From Oscillospiraceae bacterium (GTDB lineage: Bacteria > Bacillota > Clostridia > Oscillospirales > Ruminococcaceae), in the NCBI GenBank assembly GCA_025758045.1, contig CP107208.1, positions 868,001 to 932,000 on the forward strand: a stretch of 64,000 nt of DNA, given 5' to 3'. Position 1 is the stretch's first letter. Each line of letters opens with the position of its first letter. Position numbers and translations under genes: made by a program. A model generated the notes under the pieces. The model was not told the DNA's origin and searched no databases. It saw only the letters and a program-made list of their open reading frames with translations. Below, piece by piece: positions 7,241 to 15,755 of the stretch.

Positions 7241-8508
7241 GCATCGGACAGGCTCCAATATTTTTCCCTGCCGCTGCGTTCTTCCTGTATCGGCAGGCCC
7301 TTGCGCGCACGGTAGACCGTTGCGCGGCTGATCCCCTGTTTCTCACAGGCCGCCAGCACATCGCTGCTTTGCATCGTTTTGTTCTCCATCAGCATCCGGC
7401 GCATCACCGCCTGGGCCCGCTCGCTGGGGCGGGCGGCGTGCTGGCGCTTTTCGTTGCTGTAGGTCAAAATCTGCGCGGCGGTCAGCTCACATTCCTCGTC
7501 GCTCCAATGCACCGCGCCGTCCTCACCGATGGTAAAAGCCAGGCTGGCCCCCGGCAGCCCCAGCGAGTTCTTCTCCTGGGCTACCACGCAGACGTCCGGC
7601 CGGGCGGGGTCGCGCCCCAAAAAGCAGACGCTGCGGGCCGCGTTGACGAAATCGCTGGAGCCGTTGATCAGCTCGCAGGGCCGCCCGTTAAAGCCCATCG
7701 GGGCTTTTTTGGTGTGGCAAATCAGCACCACGGCGGCGTTGGTGGCGTGCAGCAGCTTGTTCAGGTTATCCATCATGAAGCGCACATCGTCGGTACGGTT
7801 CATGTCCAGCTTTTTGCCCACGTAGCTTTGCACAGGGTCAAATACGATGAGGTCCGGCTTGCCATCGAAAATTTTGTGCATCTCAAACAGCCGCGGGTCG
7901 GTCAGGGTCAGCTGGCGGGCATCGGACCGCATGACCATGACCCTGTCCAGCCGGGCGTCCATGGCTTCTAGGCGGGGGCGCAGCACGATGCTTTCGTCGT
8001 TTTCGGTAGTGAAATAGTAGACGTTGCCGGGCTTGCCGCCGGGCATCAGGTCGCCGTTGGACACGTGACTGGCCAGCCAGAGTGCCAGCGTGGTTTTGCC
8101 CTGGCCCGCGTGCCCGGCCAGAATGGTGATCATGCCGCGGGGCAGGTAGGGTTCCGCGAGATACTCGGCCTCGCGGGGCTGCACGCTGGCGATGGTTTGC
8201 AGCGGGCTGCCCTGCAGTGCCACCCAGCGCGCCTTGTTGCGCACCGAGTCGCGGTTGAGCATCCACTCGACGTCCAACTCGCGGTTTCGCAGCATGTGCC
8301 AGTCCTCCATCTGCGCCGGCGTCGCGCCGCGCTGACGGGCCGTGACTTCCAGGCGCTCCAGGCGTTTCACGCGGATGTCGGCGTCCTGGCCCTCGGCGCA
8401 ATAGGCATACCCCAGCGGCGACAACAGCGTCTCCACCTTCTCCCCCTCCAGAAACGCCGCAAAATCCCCCTCGGGAATCATTGCCGGGACAGTTTGGTTT
8501 TCTTCCAT
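7195..8508 (-). CDS. RepA/DnaB-like AAA family ATPase with C-terminal HTH
   Basis: The 437-residue protein has a RecA-fold ATPase core: Walker A GHAGQGKTT at 132-140, Walker B DLIVFDP at 219-225, then VVLICHTKK and GSSDFVNAARSV, a pattern of hexameric RepA-like helicases (AAA_25). The C-terminal 60 residues look like a helix-turn-helix (SSDVLAACEKQGISRATVYRARKG). Relatives are plasmid or phage replication helicases; here it stands alone between pulA and an AraC gene. The start at 8508 follows AAAGGAAAAATC. The TGAGAC array at its 3' end suggests a replication or regulatory module from a mobile element. No integrase or relaxase is nearby. Confidence 0.75.
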   Translation of the reverse strand: MEENQTVPAMIPEGDFAAFLEGEKVETLLSPLGYAYCAEGQDADIRVKRLERLEVTARQRGATPAQMEDWHMLRNRELDVEWMLNRDSVRNKARWVALQGSPLQTIASVQPREAEYLAEPYLPRGMITILAGHAGQGKTTLALWLASHVSNGDLMPGGKPGNVYYFTTENDESIVLRPRLEAMDARLDRVMVMRSDARQLTLTDPRLFEMHKIFDGKPDLIVFDPVQSYVGKKLDMNRTDDVRFMMDNLNKLLHATNAAVVLICHTKKAPMGFNGRPCELINGSSDFVNAARSVCFLGRDPARPDVCVVAQEKNSLGLPGASLAFTIGEDGAVHWSDEECELTAAQILTYSNEKRQHAARPSERAQAVMRRMLMENKTMQSSDVLAACEKQGISRATVYRARKGLPIQEERSGREKYWSLSDASQMSQPPVQGKAET

Positions 8509-8556
8509 GTGATTTTTCCTTTCACTGCAGTTTTGGTGTGTACAACTTATAGTGGT

Positions 8557-8612
8557 ATTATAGCGCAGCGCAACCGAAAAATCAAGGTGTATTTACAACT
8601 TTATATAGTTGT
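8557..8612 (-). promoter_or_regulatory. promoter and palindromic operator of the RepA-like gene
   Basis: On the minus strand TTGATT (8580-8585) and TATAAT (8557-8562) are 17 bases apart. Just upstream is ACAACTTTATATAGTTGT (8595-8612), a 6-bp-arm inverted repeat; the related word TACAACTTATAG lies between the promoter and the gene. This suggests an autoregulatory operator, possibly bound by the protein's own HTH. Confidence 0.5.
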
Positions 8613-8681
8613 TTGGCAGTTGTTAAGATAAAAAAGGAGAGGGGCGAACGGTGGCAACCGCCGGGCGGCGCACGATTCCTA

Positions 8682-9539
8682 TTATCTCCCGCGGTACTCC
8701 CGGGGTGTCAACCCAAACTTCCTCTTAAACATTCTATTAAAATAGGAAAGGTTTTCAAACCCGCAGCTTTCCGCAATCGCCAACACGGTATCATCCCCCG
8801 CGCGTAAGGCCGCCGCCGCCGCATTGAGCCGGTGCTCATTCAAAAACGCGGTAAAGCTCTGAGCCGTCATGGCCTTGAACCACCGCATAAAGTGGCTGGC
8901 ACTGCACCCGCAGGCGGCGGCCGCGCGGTCGATGGAAATATCTTCCATGTAGTGCTCCTCCACCAGCTGCAAAGCCGCCTTTAACCGCCGGGTGTCGGCG
9001 TTGTCGACGGGGGGCAGGTCGCCTTCGCGGCCCACTAAAGCCGCCAAAAACAACAGCAGTTCGCCCTTTATGCACAGCTCGTAGCCAATGTCCTTTATCT
9101 TATTAAATTCCTCGGCTGCGCGCAGACAGTTTGCCGCCCAGTCATAACTCCAATCATCGGGCGTTAAACGCATGGGCAGGGCCAGGCGGCCGCTTTGCAG
9201 GGGCAGCAGATATTTTTCCGCCGCCACGTCGCCGCTGCCGCCCAGCAGCTCCAAATCGAAAATGATATTTTCGTACTCCATCCGCTCATTGTCCAGCTGG
9301 CGCAGGGCGTGCAGTACGCCGGGGGCAAACACATAGATGTCCCCCGCCGCGGCGGTGTAGCTGGTCAGACCCGCCTGCACGATGCCGCGTCCTTTTTTTA
9401 CGAACACCAGCTCCATGCTGTCCTGCCAGTGCAGGGCCACCTGGGTAAAATCCTGCGGGATGGCGCAGGGATAGATGTTGAACGGGAACCACGCTGCGCC
9501 GTGCTTTTTGGTCTCCCGCAAAGTTGGTTGATTTTCCAT
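8682..9539 (-). CDS. AraC-family transcriptional regulator
   Basis: The 285-residue protein has an N-terminal cupin-like sensor domain (about 20-150; GDIYVFAPGVLHAL) and a C-terminal AraC DNA-binding domain with two HTH motifs (CGCSASHFMRWFKAMT and CGFENLSYFNRMFKRKFGLTP). The start at 9539 follows GGAGGGCGAAAAT; an in-frame ATG 15 bases upstream overlaps that site and is less likely. It is divergent from glgP, with 134 bp between, so it probably controls glgP in response to a sugar. No effector can be assigned. Confidence 0.88.
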   Translation of the reverse strand: MENQPTLRETKKHGAAWFPFNIYPCAIPQDFTQVALHWQDSMELVFVKKGRGIVQAGLTSYTAAAGDIYVFAPGVLHALRQLDNERMEYENIIFDLELLGGSGDVAAEKYLLPLQSGRLALPMRLTPDDWSYDWAANCLRAAEEFNKIKDIGYELCIKGELLLFLAALVGREGDLPPVDNADTRRLKAALQLVEEHYMEDISIDRAAAACGCSASHFMRWFKAMTAQSFTAFLNEHRLNAAAAALRAGDDTVLAIAESCGFENLSYFNRMFKRKFGLTPREYRGR

Positions 9540-9673
9540 ATTTTCGCCCTCCATGATAGGATTGTACCATAAGTTGCAGGGATAACGCAAGAATCCGACC
9601 CTAAAAATGTGGTATACCTTAAGCATAGCAAACAAACAGAAAGCCAAACGCAAACCACATGGAGGGATACGTT

Positions 9674-11935
9674 ATGAATATGACCGCTGCCATCGAAGCC
9701 CTGACCGGCAAAGCCCTGGCCGAAAGCACCGACCAGGAGATCTACCTCGCCCTGCTGGACATCGTCCGCGAGCAGAGCGCCGAAAAGGTCCGGCCCGTCA
9801 CCGGCCGCAAGCTCTACTACATCAGCGCCGAGTTCCTGATCGGCAAGCTGCTGTCCAACAACCTGATCAACTTAGGGCTGTACGACGACGTCCGCGACGC
9901 TTTGGCCGCTGCGGGCAAGAATCTGTCCGACATTGAGGAGGTTGAGCCGGAGCCGAGCCTTGGCAACGGCGGTCTGGGCCGCCTGGCCGCCTGCTTCCTG
10001 GATTCGCTGGCCACCCTCAACCTGCCCGGCGACGGCGTGGGCCTGCGTTACCACTTCGGCCTGTTCCACCAGTCCTTCGCGAAGGGCGTGCAGAACGAGC
10101 TGCCCGACCCCTGGCTGACCAACCACAGCTGGGCCGAAAAGACCGACGTTACCTACCCGGTCGAGCTGGCCGGCAAGGAGTACACCGCCCGCCTGTACAA
10201 GCTGGCCGTCACCGGCTACCAGGGCCGCACCAACACCCTGAACCTGTTCGACCTGGACACCATCGATGAGACGATTGTCCATGACGGCATCCAGTTTGAC
10301 AAGACCGACATCGACAAGAACCTGACGCTGTTCCTGTACCCCGATGACAGCGACGAGGCCGGCCGCCGCCTGCGCGTTTACCAGCAATACCTGATGGTCA
10401 GTGCCGGTGCCCAGCTCATCCTGGCCGAGTGCGCTGCCCGCGGCTGCAACTACCACGACCTGGCCGACTACGCCGCCATCCAGATCAACGACACCCATCC
10501 CAGCATGGTCATTCCCGAGCTGATCCGCCTGCTGGGCGAGAAGGGCATCGAATTTGACGAAGCTGTGGAAATTGTCACCAAGACCTGCGCCTACACCAAC
10601 CACACCATCCTGGCCGAAGCCCTGGAGAAGTGGCCCCGCGCCTACCTGGATGCCGTGGTCCCGCAGCTAATGCCCATCATCGAGAAGCTGGACGAGCTGG
10701 CCCGCACCCGCACCGAGGACGAGAGCCTGGCCATCATCGACAAGGACGACCGCGTCCACATGGCCCACATGGACATCCACTTCACCCACTCCACCAACGG
10801 CGTGGCCTACCTGCACACCGAGATCCTGAAGAACTCCGAGCTGCACGGTTTCTACGAGCTGTACCCCGAGAAATTCAACAATAAGACAAACGGCATCACC
10901 TTCCGCCGCTGGCTGCTGGAGTGCGACCCCGCCCTGACCAGCCTGATCGAGGAGCTCATCGGCTCCGGCTTCCGCAAGGATGCCACTGAGCTGGAAAAGC
11001 TGCTGGCCTGCAAGGACGACGTGGACATGCTGCAGCGCTTCTCCAAGGTGAAGGCTGACAACAAGAAGGCGCTGGCCGACTGGCTGCAGCGCACCCAGGG
11101 CGTGACCGTCAACACCGACGCCATGTTCGACATCCAGTCCAAGCGCCTGCATGAGTACAAGCGCCAGCAGCTCAACCTGCTCTACCTCATCCACCAGTAT
11201 TACGAGATCAAGGCCGGCCACACCCCGGCTACCCCGCTGGTCAGCATCTTCGGCGCCAAGGCCGCCCCGGCGTACATCATCGCCAAGGACATCATCCACG
11301 CCCTGCTGACCCTGTCCAAGGTCATCGCCGCTGACCCCGAGGTCAGCCCCTGGCTGCAGGTGGTGTTTGTGGAGAACTACAACGTCACCGCCGCCGAGAA
11401 GCTCATCCCCGCCTGTGACTTGTCCGAGCAGATCTCCCTGGCCTCCAAGGAGGCTTCCGGCACCGGCAACATGAAGTTCATGCTGAACGGCGCCCTGACC
11501 CTGGGCACCATGGACGGCGCCAACGTCGAGATCAGCCAGCAGGTGGGCAACGACAATATCTACATCTTCGGCCAGACCTCCGACCAGGTCATCCACCGTT
11601 ACGAGGCCGCCGATTACTGCGCCGCCCAGTGGTACGAGGGCGACCCCAACATCCGCCGCGCCATCGACTTCCTGACCGGCCCCGAAATGCTGGCCGCCGG
11701 CAATGCCGAGAACCTGCAGCGCCTGCACGACGAGCTGATCCACAAGGATTGGTTCCAGACCCTGCCGGACTTCAACGCCTACGTGGTGCGCAAGGGCCAG
11801 GCACTGGCCGACTACGCCTACGACCCGCTGGGCTGGCGCCGCAAGTGCCTGATCAACATCGCCAAGGCGGGCATGTTCAGCAGCGACCGTACCATTGCCG
11901 AGTACGATGCCGACATCTGGCACCTGGGCAAGTAA
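9674..11935 (+). CDS. glgP: glycogen/starch phosphorylase
   Basis: At 753 residues this is a GT35 phosphorylase of slightly short but normal bacterial length. Diagnostic motifs are EPSLGNGGLGRLAACFLDS, QINDTHPSM and EASGTGNMKFMLNGA, whose lysine carries PLP. It releases glucose-1-phosphate from the non-reducing ends of glycogen and would work with the debranching enzyme PulA. The start at 9674 follows GGAGGGATACGTT. The gene stands alone, ends at a strong terminator, and is divergent from an AraC regulator. Confidence 0.95.
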   Translation: MNMTAAIEALTGKALAESTDQEIYLALLDIVREQSAEKVRPVTGRKLYYISAEFLIGKLLSNNLINLGLYDDVRDALAAAGKNLSDIEEVEPEPSLGNGGLGRLAACFLDSLATLNLPGDGVGLRYHFGLFHQSFAKGVQNELPDPWLTNHSWAEKTDVTYPVELAGKEYTARLYKLAVTGYQGRTNTLNLFDLDTIDETIVHDGIQFDKTDIDKNLTLFLYPDDSDEAGRRLRVYQQYLMVSAGAQLILAECAARGCNYHDLADYAAIQINDTHPSMVIPELIRLLGEKGIEFDEAVEIVTKTCAYTNHTILAEALEKWPRAYLDAVVPQLMPIIEKLDELARTRTEDESLAIIDKDDRVHMAHMDIHFTHSTNGVAYLHTEILKNSELHGFYELYPEKFNNKTNGITFRRWLLECDPALTSLIEELIGSGFRKDATELEKLLACKDDVDMLQRFSKVKADNKKALADWLQRTQGVTVNTDAMFDIQSKRLHEYKRQQLNLLYLIHQYYEIKAGHTPATPLVSIFGAKAAPAYIIAKDIIHALLTLSKVIAADPEVSPWLQVVFVENYNVTAAEKLIPACDLSEQISLASKEASGTGNMKFMLNGALTLGTMDGANVEISQQVGNDNIYIFGQTSDQVIHRYEAADYCAAQWYEGDPNIRRAIDFLTGPEMLAAGNAENLQRLHDELIHKDWFQTLPDFNAYVVRKGQALADYAYDPLGWRRKCLINIAKAGMFSSDRTIAEYDADIWHLGK

Positions 11936-11973
11936 CTTAACCAATCTCCTCCTACTTTTTTCCTTATTCGGGG

Positions 11974-12004
11974 CACCCTGCCGGGAACGGCGGGGTGTTT
12001 CTTT
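11974..12004 (+). terminator. glgP terminator
   Basis: CACCCTGCCG pairs with CGGCGGGGTG around a four-base loop, and TTTCTTTTTTT follows. Confidence 0.85.
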
Positions 12005-12036
12005 TTTTGCTTTTTATTTTATGTTGCGGCTTGGTC

Positions 12037-12065
12037 AGGGCCACCACCCTGCGGTGGCCCTTCTT
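12037..12065 (+). terminator. second terminator-like hairpin after glgP
   Basis: AGGGCCACC (12037-12045) pairs with GGTGGCCCT (12053-12061), followed by TCTTT. It may be a backup terminator or the outer edge of the palindromic element to its right. Confidence 0.5.
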
Positions 12066-12090
12066 TATAACAGCATCCTGCTTTTTATGT

Positions 12091-12600
12091 GTTCCTTTTG
12101 GAGACCCAAAAGGAACCGAAAAAGTCCCCGCTACTTCCGATAGCGCGGGAGGCCCGGCCTAGGGGCTACTCGCCCCTAGGAACCCCAAAGCGGGGGTCGA
12201 GTGACGGAAAAGCTAAAACGTGCAGGAGTGCTGCACGTTTCTTAACGCTTTTCCGCCCCTCTCCGTCTGGCCCCTCCGGGGCCAATTTTACGGAAGTAGA
12301 GTGATTTAGGCCCCGGAGGGGTCAATGCGGGAAGAGGAAAAAATCCGTTAAGAAAAATGCAGCACTCCTGCACTTTTTAGGATTTTTTTCTCTGACCCTC
12401 CTCTTTGGGGTTCCAAGGGGCGAGTAGCCCCTTGGCCGGGGTTGCGGGGTCGCGCAGCGATCAAAGCCCCAGTGGGGCTTTGATCCGCACGAGCGGGCCA
12501 GCTCTGCTGGATGGCGGCCATCGTTTTGGCCGCCAAGCGCGCTGCCTCGGAACAGCGAGACTTTTTTCGTTTCCTTTTTTGGTCACAAAAAAGGAAAGTC
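12091..12600. repeat. family D nested palindromic element, copy 1
   Basis: About 500 bp with no credible gene are built from nested inverted repeats around a centre near 12296. The 35-base arm 12156-12190 matches the complement of 12403-12437 with two differences; a block around 12215-12240 (GTGCAGGAGTGCTGCAC core) matches the complement of 12353-12378; GGCCCCTCCGGGGCC (12269-12283) faces GGCCCCGGAGGGGTC (12309-12323). Several arms are also palindromic themselves. A 10-11-bp hairpin (12091-12116) and a similar one near 12570-12595 lie at the edges. The part 12437-12540 recurs inverted at 18576-18677. Confidence 0.65.
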
Positions 12601-12624
12601 TTGCGGGAGAATCCCATGATAAAA

Positions 12625-12650
12625 GGCCCTGCCGCAAGGTAGGCAGGGCC
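12625..12650 (-). terminator. dinB terminator
   Basis: GGCCCTGCC (12625-12633) pairs with GGCAGGGCC (12642-12650), and TTTTAT follows on the minus strand, just after the stop of the polymerase gene. A near-identical hairpin ends the AI-2E gene at 59474-59499. Confidence 0.8.
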
Positions 12651-12666
12651 GGTCAGGCACAAACTA

Positions 12667-13899
12667 TCAATCTTTATTTTTCGCCGCGCCAAGCGCTTTC
12701 GGCTTCTCTGCGTCGTCCATCAAAAGCTTGGCCCGGGTCACCACGGCGCCGCCAAATTTTTTCCGCAGGGCATCGGCGGTGCGGTCCAGCTTTTCCTGTT
12801 TGTCCAGCCGGGCGGTGTCGGTAAATAGATCCATCTGCTCAAAGTTGTCGGTGCTGGTTTTTTCGGCGCTGACGCCCACCAGCCGCACCGGCCGGGCAGG
12901 CCACATCTGGCGCATCAGCTCGACGGCCACGTGGTACAGCCGGTCGGTGGAGTTGGTCGGATTGGGCAGCGTGGTCTGGTGGCTGGTGCGGCGGAACGCG
13001 TTGTCCACCAGCTGCACCGTCACCACGCGGGCGGTCTTGCCGTCCCGCCGCAGCCGCCGCCCTACCGAGTCACACAACGCCAGCATCGTAGCGTCGGCCT
13101 GTTCGGGCTTCTCCAGATCTTTCGGCATCGTCACGCTGTTGCCGTAGCTGTTGTCCCTGGCGCGCTGCTTGGTCAGCGGGTCGGCCTCACGGCCGTTGGC
13201 GTAGTTCCACAGCGTGTCGCCCCGGGTGCCAAACAGCCGCACCGCCGTGTCGCGGTCCATGGCCGCCAGCTCACCGATGGTATACACGCCCCAGGCGTTC
13301 AGCCGCCGCGCTGCGCTGGGTCCCACGCCGAACAAATCCCCCACCGGCAGCGGCCACATCTTGGCGGGCACTTCCTCGGGGAAGAGCGTATGCACCTTGT
13401 CGGGCTTTTCAAAGTCTGAGGCCATCTTGGCCAGCAGGCGGTTGGGCGCTACGCCCACATTGACGGTGAACCCCAGCTCCCTATAAATGCGCTGGCGGAT
13501 GGCGTGGGCCACAGTCAGCGGCGGGCCGAAGAGCTGCTCGGTGCCGGTCATGTCCAGGAAGGCTTCGTCGATGCTGTACTGCTCCACATCGGGCGTATAA
13601 TCTTGCAAAATCGCGATCATCGCCTTGCTCTTCTGCACGTAAAAGTCGAAGTCCGGCGGCACCACCTTGATGCCCGGGTACTTGGTGCGGGCGGCAAACA
13701 GGCTTTCGCCGGTTTTGATGCCGTATTTCTTGGCGGGGCCGCTCTTGGCCAGCACGACGCCATGGCGCTGGGCTTCGTCGCCGCCCACCACCGCCGGGAT
13801 GGTGCGCAGGTCCACGTCCTCGCCGTCCCGCAGATGCTTGATGGCCGACCACGACAAAAACGCCGAGTTGACATCCACATGGAAAAAGATTTTGGACAT
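12667..13899 (-). CDS. dinB: Y-family DNA polymerase (Pol IV/DinB type)
   Basis: The 410-residue protein has the palm metal motif HVDVNSAFLSW at the start, the catalytic YSIDEAFLDMTG, a thumb HhH region (LFGVGPSAARRLNAWGV) and a little-finger domain with EQMDLF, which resembles a beta-clamp-binding motif. Enzymes of this family replicate past DNA lesions with low fidelity. The ATG at 13899 follows AAAGGAGGTGCCC. The gene stands alone between repeat families B and D. No SOS box is obvious upstream. Confidence 0.92.
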   Translation of the reverse strand: MSKIFFHVDVNSAFLSWSAIKHLRDGEDVDLRTIPAVVGGDEAQRHGVVLAKSGPAKKYGIKTGESLFAARTKYPGIKVVPPDFDFYVQKSKAMIAILQDYTPDVEQYSIDEAFLDMTGTEQLFGPPLTVAHAIRQRIYRELGFTVNVGVAPNRLLAKMASDFEKPDKVHTLFPEEVPAKMWPLPVGDLFGVGPSAARRLNAWGVYTIGELAAMDRDTAVRLFGTRGDTLWNYANGREADPLTKQRARDNSYGNSVTMPKDLEKPEQADATMLALCDSVGRRLRRDGKTARVVTVQLVDNAFRRTSHQTTLPNPTNSTDRLYHVAVELMRQMWPARPVRLVGVSAEKTSTDNFEQMDLFTDTARLDKQEKLDRTADALRKKFGGAVVTRAKLLMDDAEKPKALGAAKNKD

Positions 13900-13925
13900 G
13901 GGCACCTCCTTTCCCGGTTATAAAA

Positions 13926-14098
13926 GGCTCCCCTTGAGGGGTAACTCCCCGCAGTGCGGGGAGATGTCGCGCAGCGACAGAGGGGCCCGGCCGCGTAAGC
14001 GGTGGCGGCGCAGCCGACTGAGGGGTGGCCCACGTGCCGCTCGTTGCTAAAGTAGCCACCCCTCACCCGCTTCGCGGGAGCTCCCCTCTAGGGGAGCC
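13926..14098. repeat. family B palindromic repeat, copy 2
   Basis: It begins GGCTCCCCTTGAGGGG and ends GAGCTCCCCTCTAGGGGAGCC, enclosing CCCCGCAGTGCGGGG, GTCGCGCAGCGAC and a GAGGGGTGGCCC...AGCCACCCCTC pair. The core is longer than in copy 1 because of additional internal hairpins. It fills the divergent gap between dinB and argF, upstream of both promoters. Confidence 0.75.
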
Positions 14099-14122
14099 AT
14101 CCTTTACTTTTTATTATACCAC

Positions 14123-14169
14123 TTGCAACCCCACACGGAAAGTGGTATAATAGCATGTATAATTATTCA
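14123..14169 (+). promoter_or_regulatory. argF promoter with ARG-box-like operator
   Basis: TTGCAA (14123-14128) and TATAAT (14146-14151) are 17 bases apart. TGTATAATTATTCA (14156-14169) differs by one base from the palindrome TGAATAATTATTCA recognised by ArgR/AhrC-type repressors and covers the expected transcription start. Repression by arginine is therefore likely. Confidence 0.65.
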
Positions 14170-14204
14170 GTTATGCAGTATATATTTAAAGGAGGTTCCC
14201 CACC

Positions 14205-15191
14205 ATGGACCTGATCGGACGCGACTTTTTAACGCTGCTGGACTTTACCCCGGCCGAGATCGGCAGCCTGCTGGACCTGGCTGCTGAGCTGAAAGCCAAA
14301 AAGAAGGCCGGCATCCCCCACGATACGCTGCGCGGCAAAAACGTGGCGCTCATTTTTGAGAAAACTTCCACCCGCACCCGCTGCAGCTTTGAGGTCGCCG
14401 CTCACGATCTGGGCATGGGCACCACCTACCTGGACCCCACCGGCAGCCAGATCGGCAAAAAGGAGTCCATCGCCGACACCGCCCAGGTGCTTTCCGGCAT
14501 GTTTGAGGGCATCGAGTACCGCGGCTACGGCCAGGCCATCGTGGAGGAGCTGGCCAGGTATGCCAGCGTGCCCGTCTGGAACGGCCTGACCAACGAGTAC
14601 CACCCCACCCAGATCCTGGCCGACTTCCTTACCCTGCGGGAGCATTTCGGCAAGCTGCAGGGCCTCAAGTTTGCCTACATGGGCGACGCCCGCTACAACA
14701 TGGGCAACAGCCTGATGATCGGCTGCGCCAAGATGGGCCTGGATTTCGTGGCCTGCGCCCCCAAGGCTTACTGGCCTGACCCCGCCCTGGTGGAAAAGTG
14801 CAAAGAGTTTGCCGAGCGCAGCGGCGCCTCCATCACCCTGTCCGAGGACACCAACGCTGTGGCTGGTGCGGATGTCATCTACACCGACGTGTGGGTCAGC
14901 ATGGGCGAGCCGGTGGAAGTCTGGGCCGAGCGCATCGAGGCCCTGTCCCCCTACCAGGTCAACGCCGAACTGATGGCCAAGGCCAAGCCCAGAGCCGTGT
15001 TCATGCACTGCCTGCCCGCCTACCACGACCACAAGACCGCCGTGGGCAAGGAGATGGGCGAGAAGTTCAACCGCGACGCCATGGAAGTGACCGACGAGGT
15101 CTTCAACGGCCCGCAGTCCATCGTCTTCCAGGAAGCCGAGAACCGCATGCACACCATCAAGGCCGTGATGGCGGCCACCCTGGGCGCGTAA
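14205..15191 (+). CDS. argF: ornithine carbamoyltransferase
   Basis: The 328-residue enzyme carries the carbamoyl-phosphate site motif EKTSTRTRCSFEVA, the HPTQILADFLT motif and the ornithine-side HCLPAYHD. It makes citrulline from ornithine and carbamoyl phosphate. The start follows AAAGGAGGTTCCCCACC. It stands alone rather than in an arg operon, so an anabolic role is inferred from the ARG-box-like site; a catabolic arcB role cannot be fully excluded. A family B hairpin terminates it, and an IS element lies just beyond. Confidence 0.93.
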   Translation: MDLIGRDFLTLLDFTPAEIGSLLDLAAELKAKKKAGIPHDTLRGKNVALIFEKTSTRTRCSFEVAAHDLGMGTTYLDPTGSQIGKKESIADTAQVLSGMFEGIEYRGYGQAIVEELARYASVPVWNGLTNEYHPTQILADFLTLREHFGKLQGLKFAYMGDARYNMGNSLMIGCAKMGLDFVACAPKAYWPDPALVEKCKEFAERSGASITLSEDTNAVAGADVIYTDVWVSMGEPVEVWAERIEALSPYQVNAELMAKAKPRAVFMHCLPAYHDHKTAVGKEMGEKFNRDAMEVTDEVFNGPQSIVFQEAENRMHTIKAVMAATLGA

Positions 15192-15208
15192 GTTTTATAT
15201 GTACAAAT

Positions 15209-15232
15209 GGCTCCCCTCCAGGGGAGCCTTTT
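15209..15232 (+). terminator. argF terminator
   Basis: GGCTCCCC and GGGGAGCC form an 8-bp stem around TCCA, followed by TTTT. It is a minimal form of the family B repeat. Confidence 0.75.
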
Positions 15233-15315
15233 ACAGCAAAATCCCCCTCACCAATGAACTGCACCCCATTTGTTAGACAGTATGGTATACTGTTTAGGAA
15301 ATGGGGTGTTTTTGT

Positions 15316-15666
15316 ATGCCAAAAGGAGTACCAAACAAACGATATACGCCGGAATTCAAGAGAATGGTTGTAGAAACCATGGAAAAAGAACATCTGAGTA
15401 TCCATGCAACGATGCAGGAATTCGGAATTAACGACCATAAAATTATAGAGCGTTGGGAACGCATTTATCTGGAAGAAGGGCCGGAAGGCTTGACGGTTGA
15501 GCGACGGGGCCGCGGCAGCACTGGTCGGCCAAAGAAGCTGCCAAAAGAGGTAGAAGAAGAGCTGCTGGCCGAAGTGCAGCGACTGCGTGCGGAGAATGAT
15601 TACCTAAAAAACTTGCAAGCCTTGGTTTTGGAAGACGAGCGACGCCAGCGCAGAAAACGCAGGTAG
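15316..15666 (+). CDS. IS3-family transposase OrfA
   Basis: The 116-residue protein (start MPKGVPNKRYTPEFK) has an N-terminal helix-turn-helix for binding the element ends and a C-terminal leucine-zipper-like segment (EVQRLRAENDYLKNLQALVLEDE) ending in a basic tail. An in-frame ATG lies 15 bases upstream at 15301 but has no good ribosome site. A canonical slippery heptamer within its 3' part would allow fusion to OrfB. Confidence 0.88.
   Translation: MPKGVPNKRYTPEFKRMVVETMEKEHLSIHATMQEFGINDHKIIERWERIYLEEGPEGLTVERRGRGSTGRPKKLPKEVEEELLAEVQRLRAENDYLKNLQALVLEDERRQRRKRR
15606..15612 (+). other. programmed -1 frameshift site
   Basis: The heptamer A AAA AAC sits in the correct phase of orfA (codons CTA AAA AAC). 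The -1 frame is then open through LASLGFG and KLRQRHSLDILLSIAQL into orfB, as expected for an IS3 OrfAB fusion transposase. The identical site in the second copy is at 53584-53590. Confidence 0.75.
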
Positions 15667-15755
15667 TTCAAAAGCTGAGGCAAAGACATTCTCTGGATAT
15701 TCTTCTCTCAATCGCTCAACTACCCCGTGCCACTTTCTACTACCATCTGAAGCGG

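Noticed and set aside
12348..12824. Small frames within the nested palindrome and dinB 3' region
   Set aside because: They follow the arms of inverted repeats, have no ribosome sites and encode arginine- and proline-rich low-complexity peptides.
13900..14122. SOS (LexA) box upstream of dinB
   Set aside because: No clear CGAAC-N4-GTTCG-type palindrome near the dinB start; the gap is occupied by a family B repeat.
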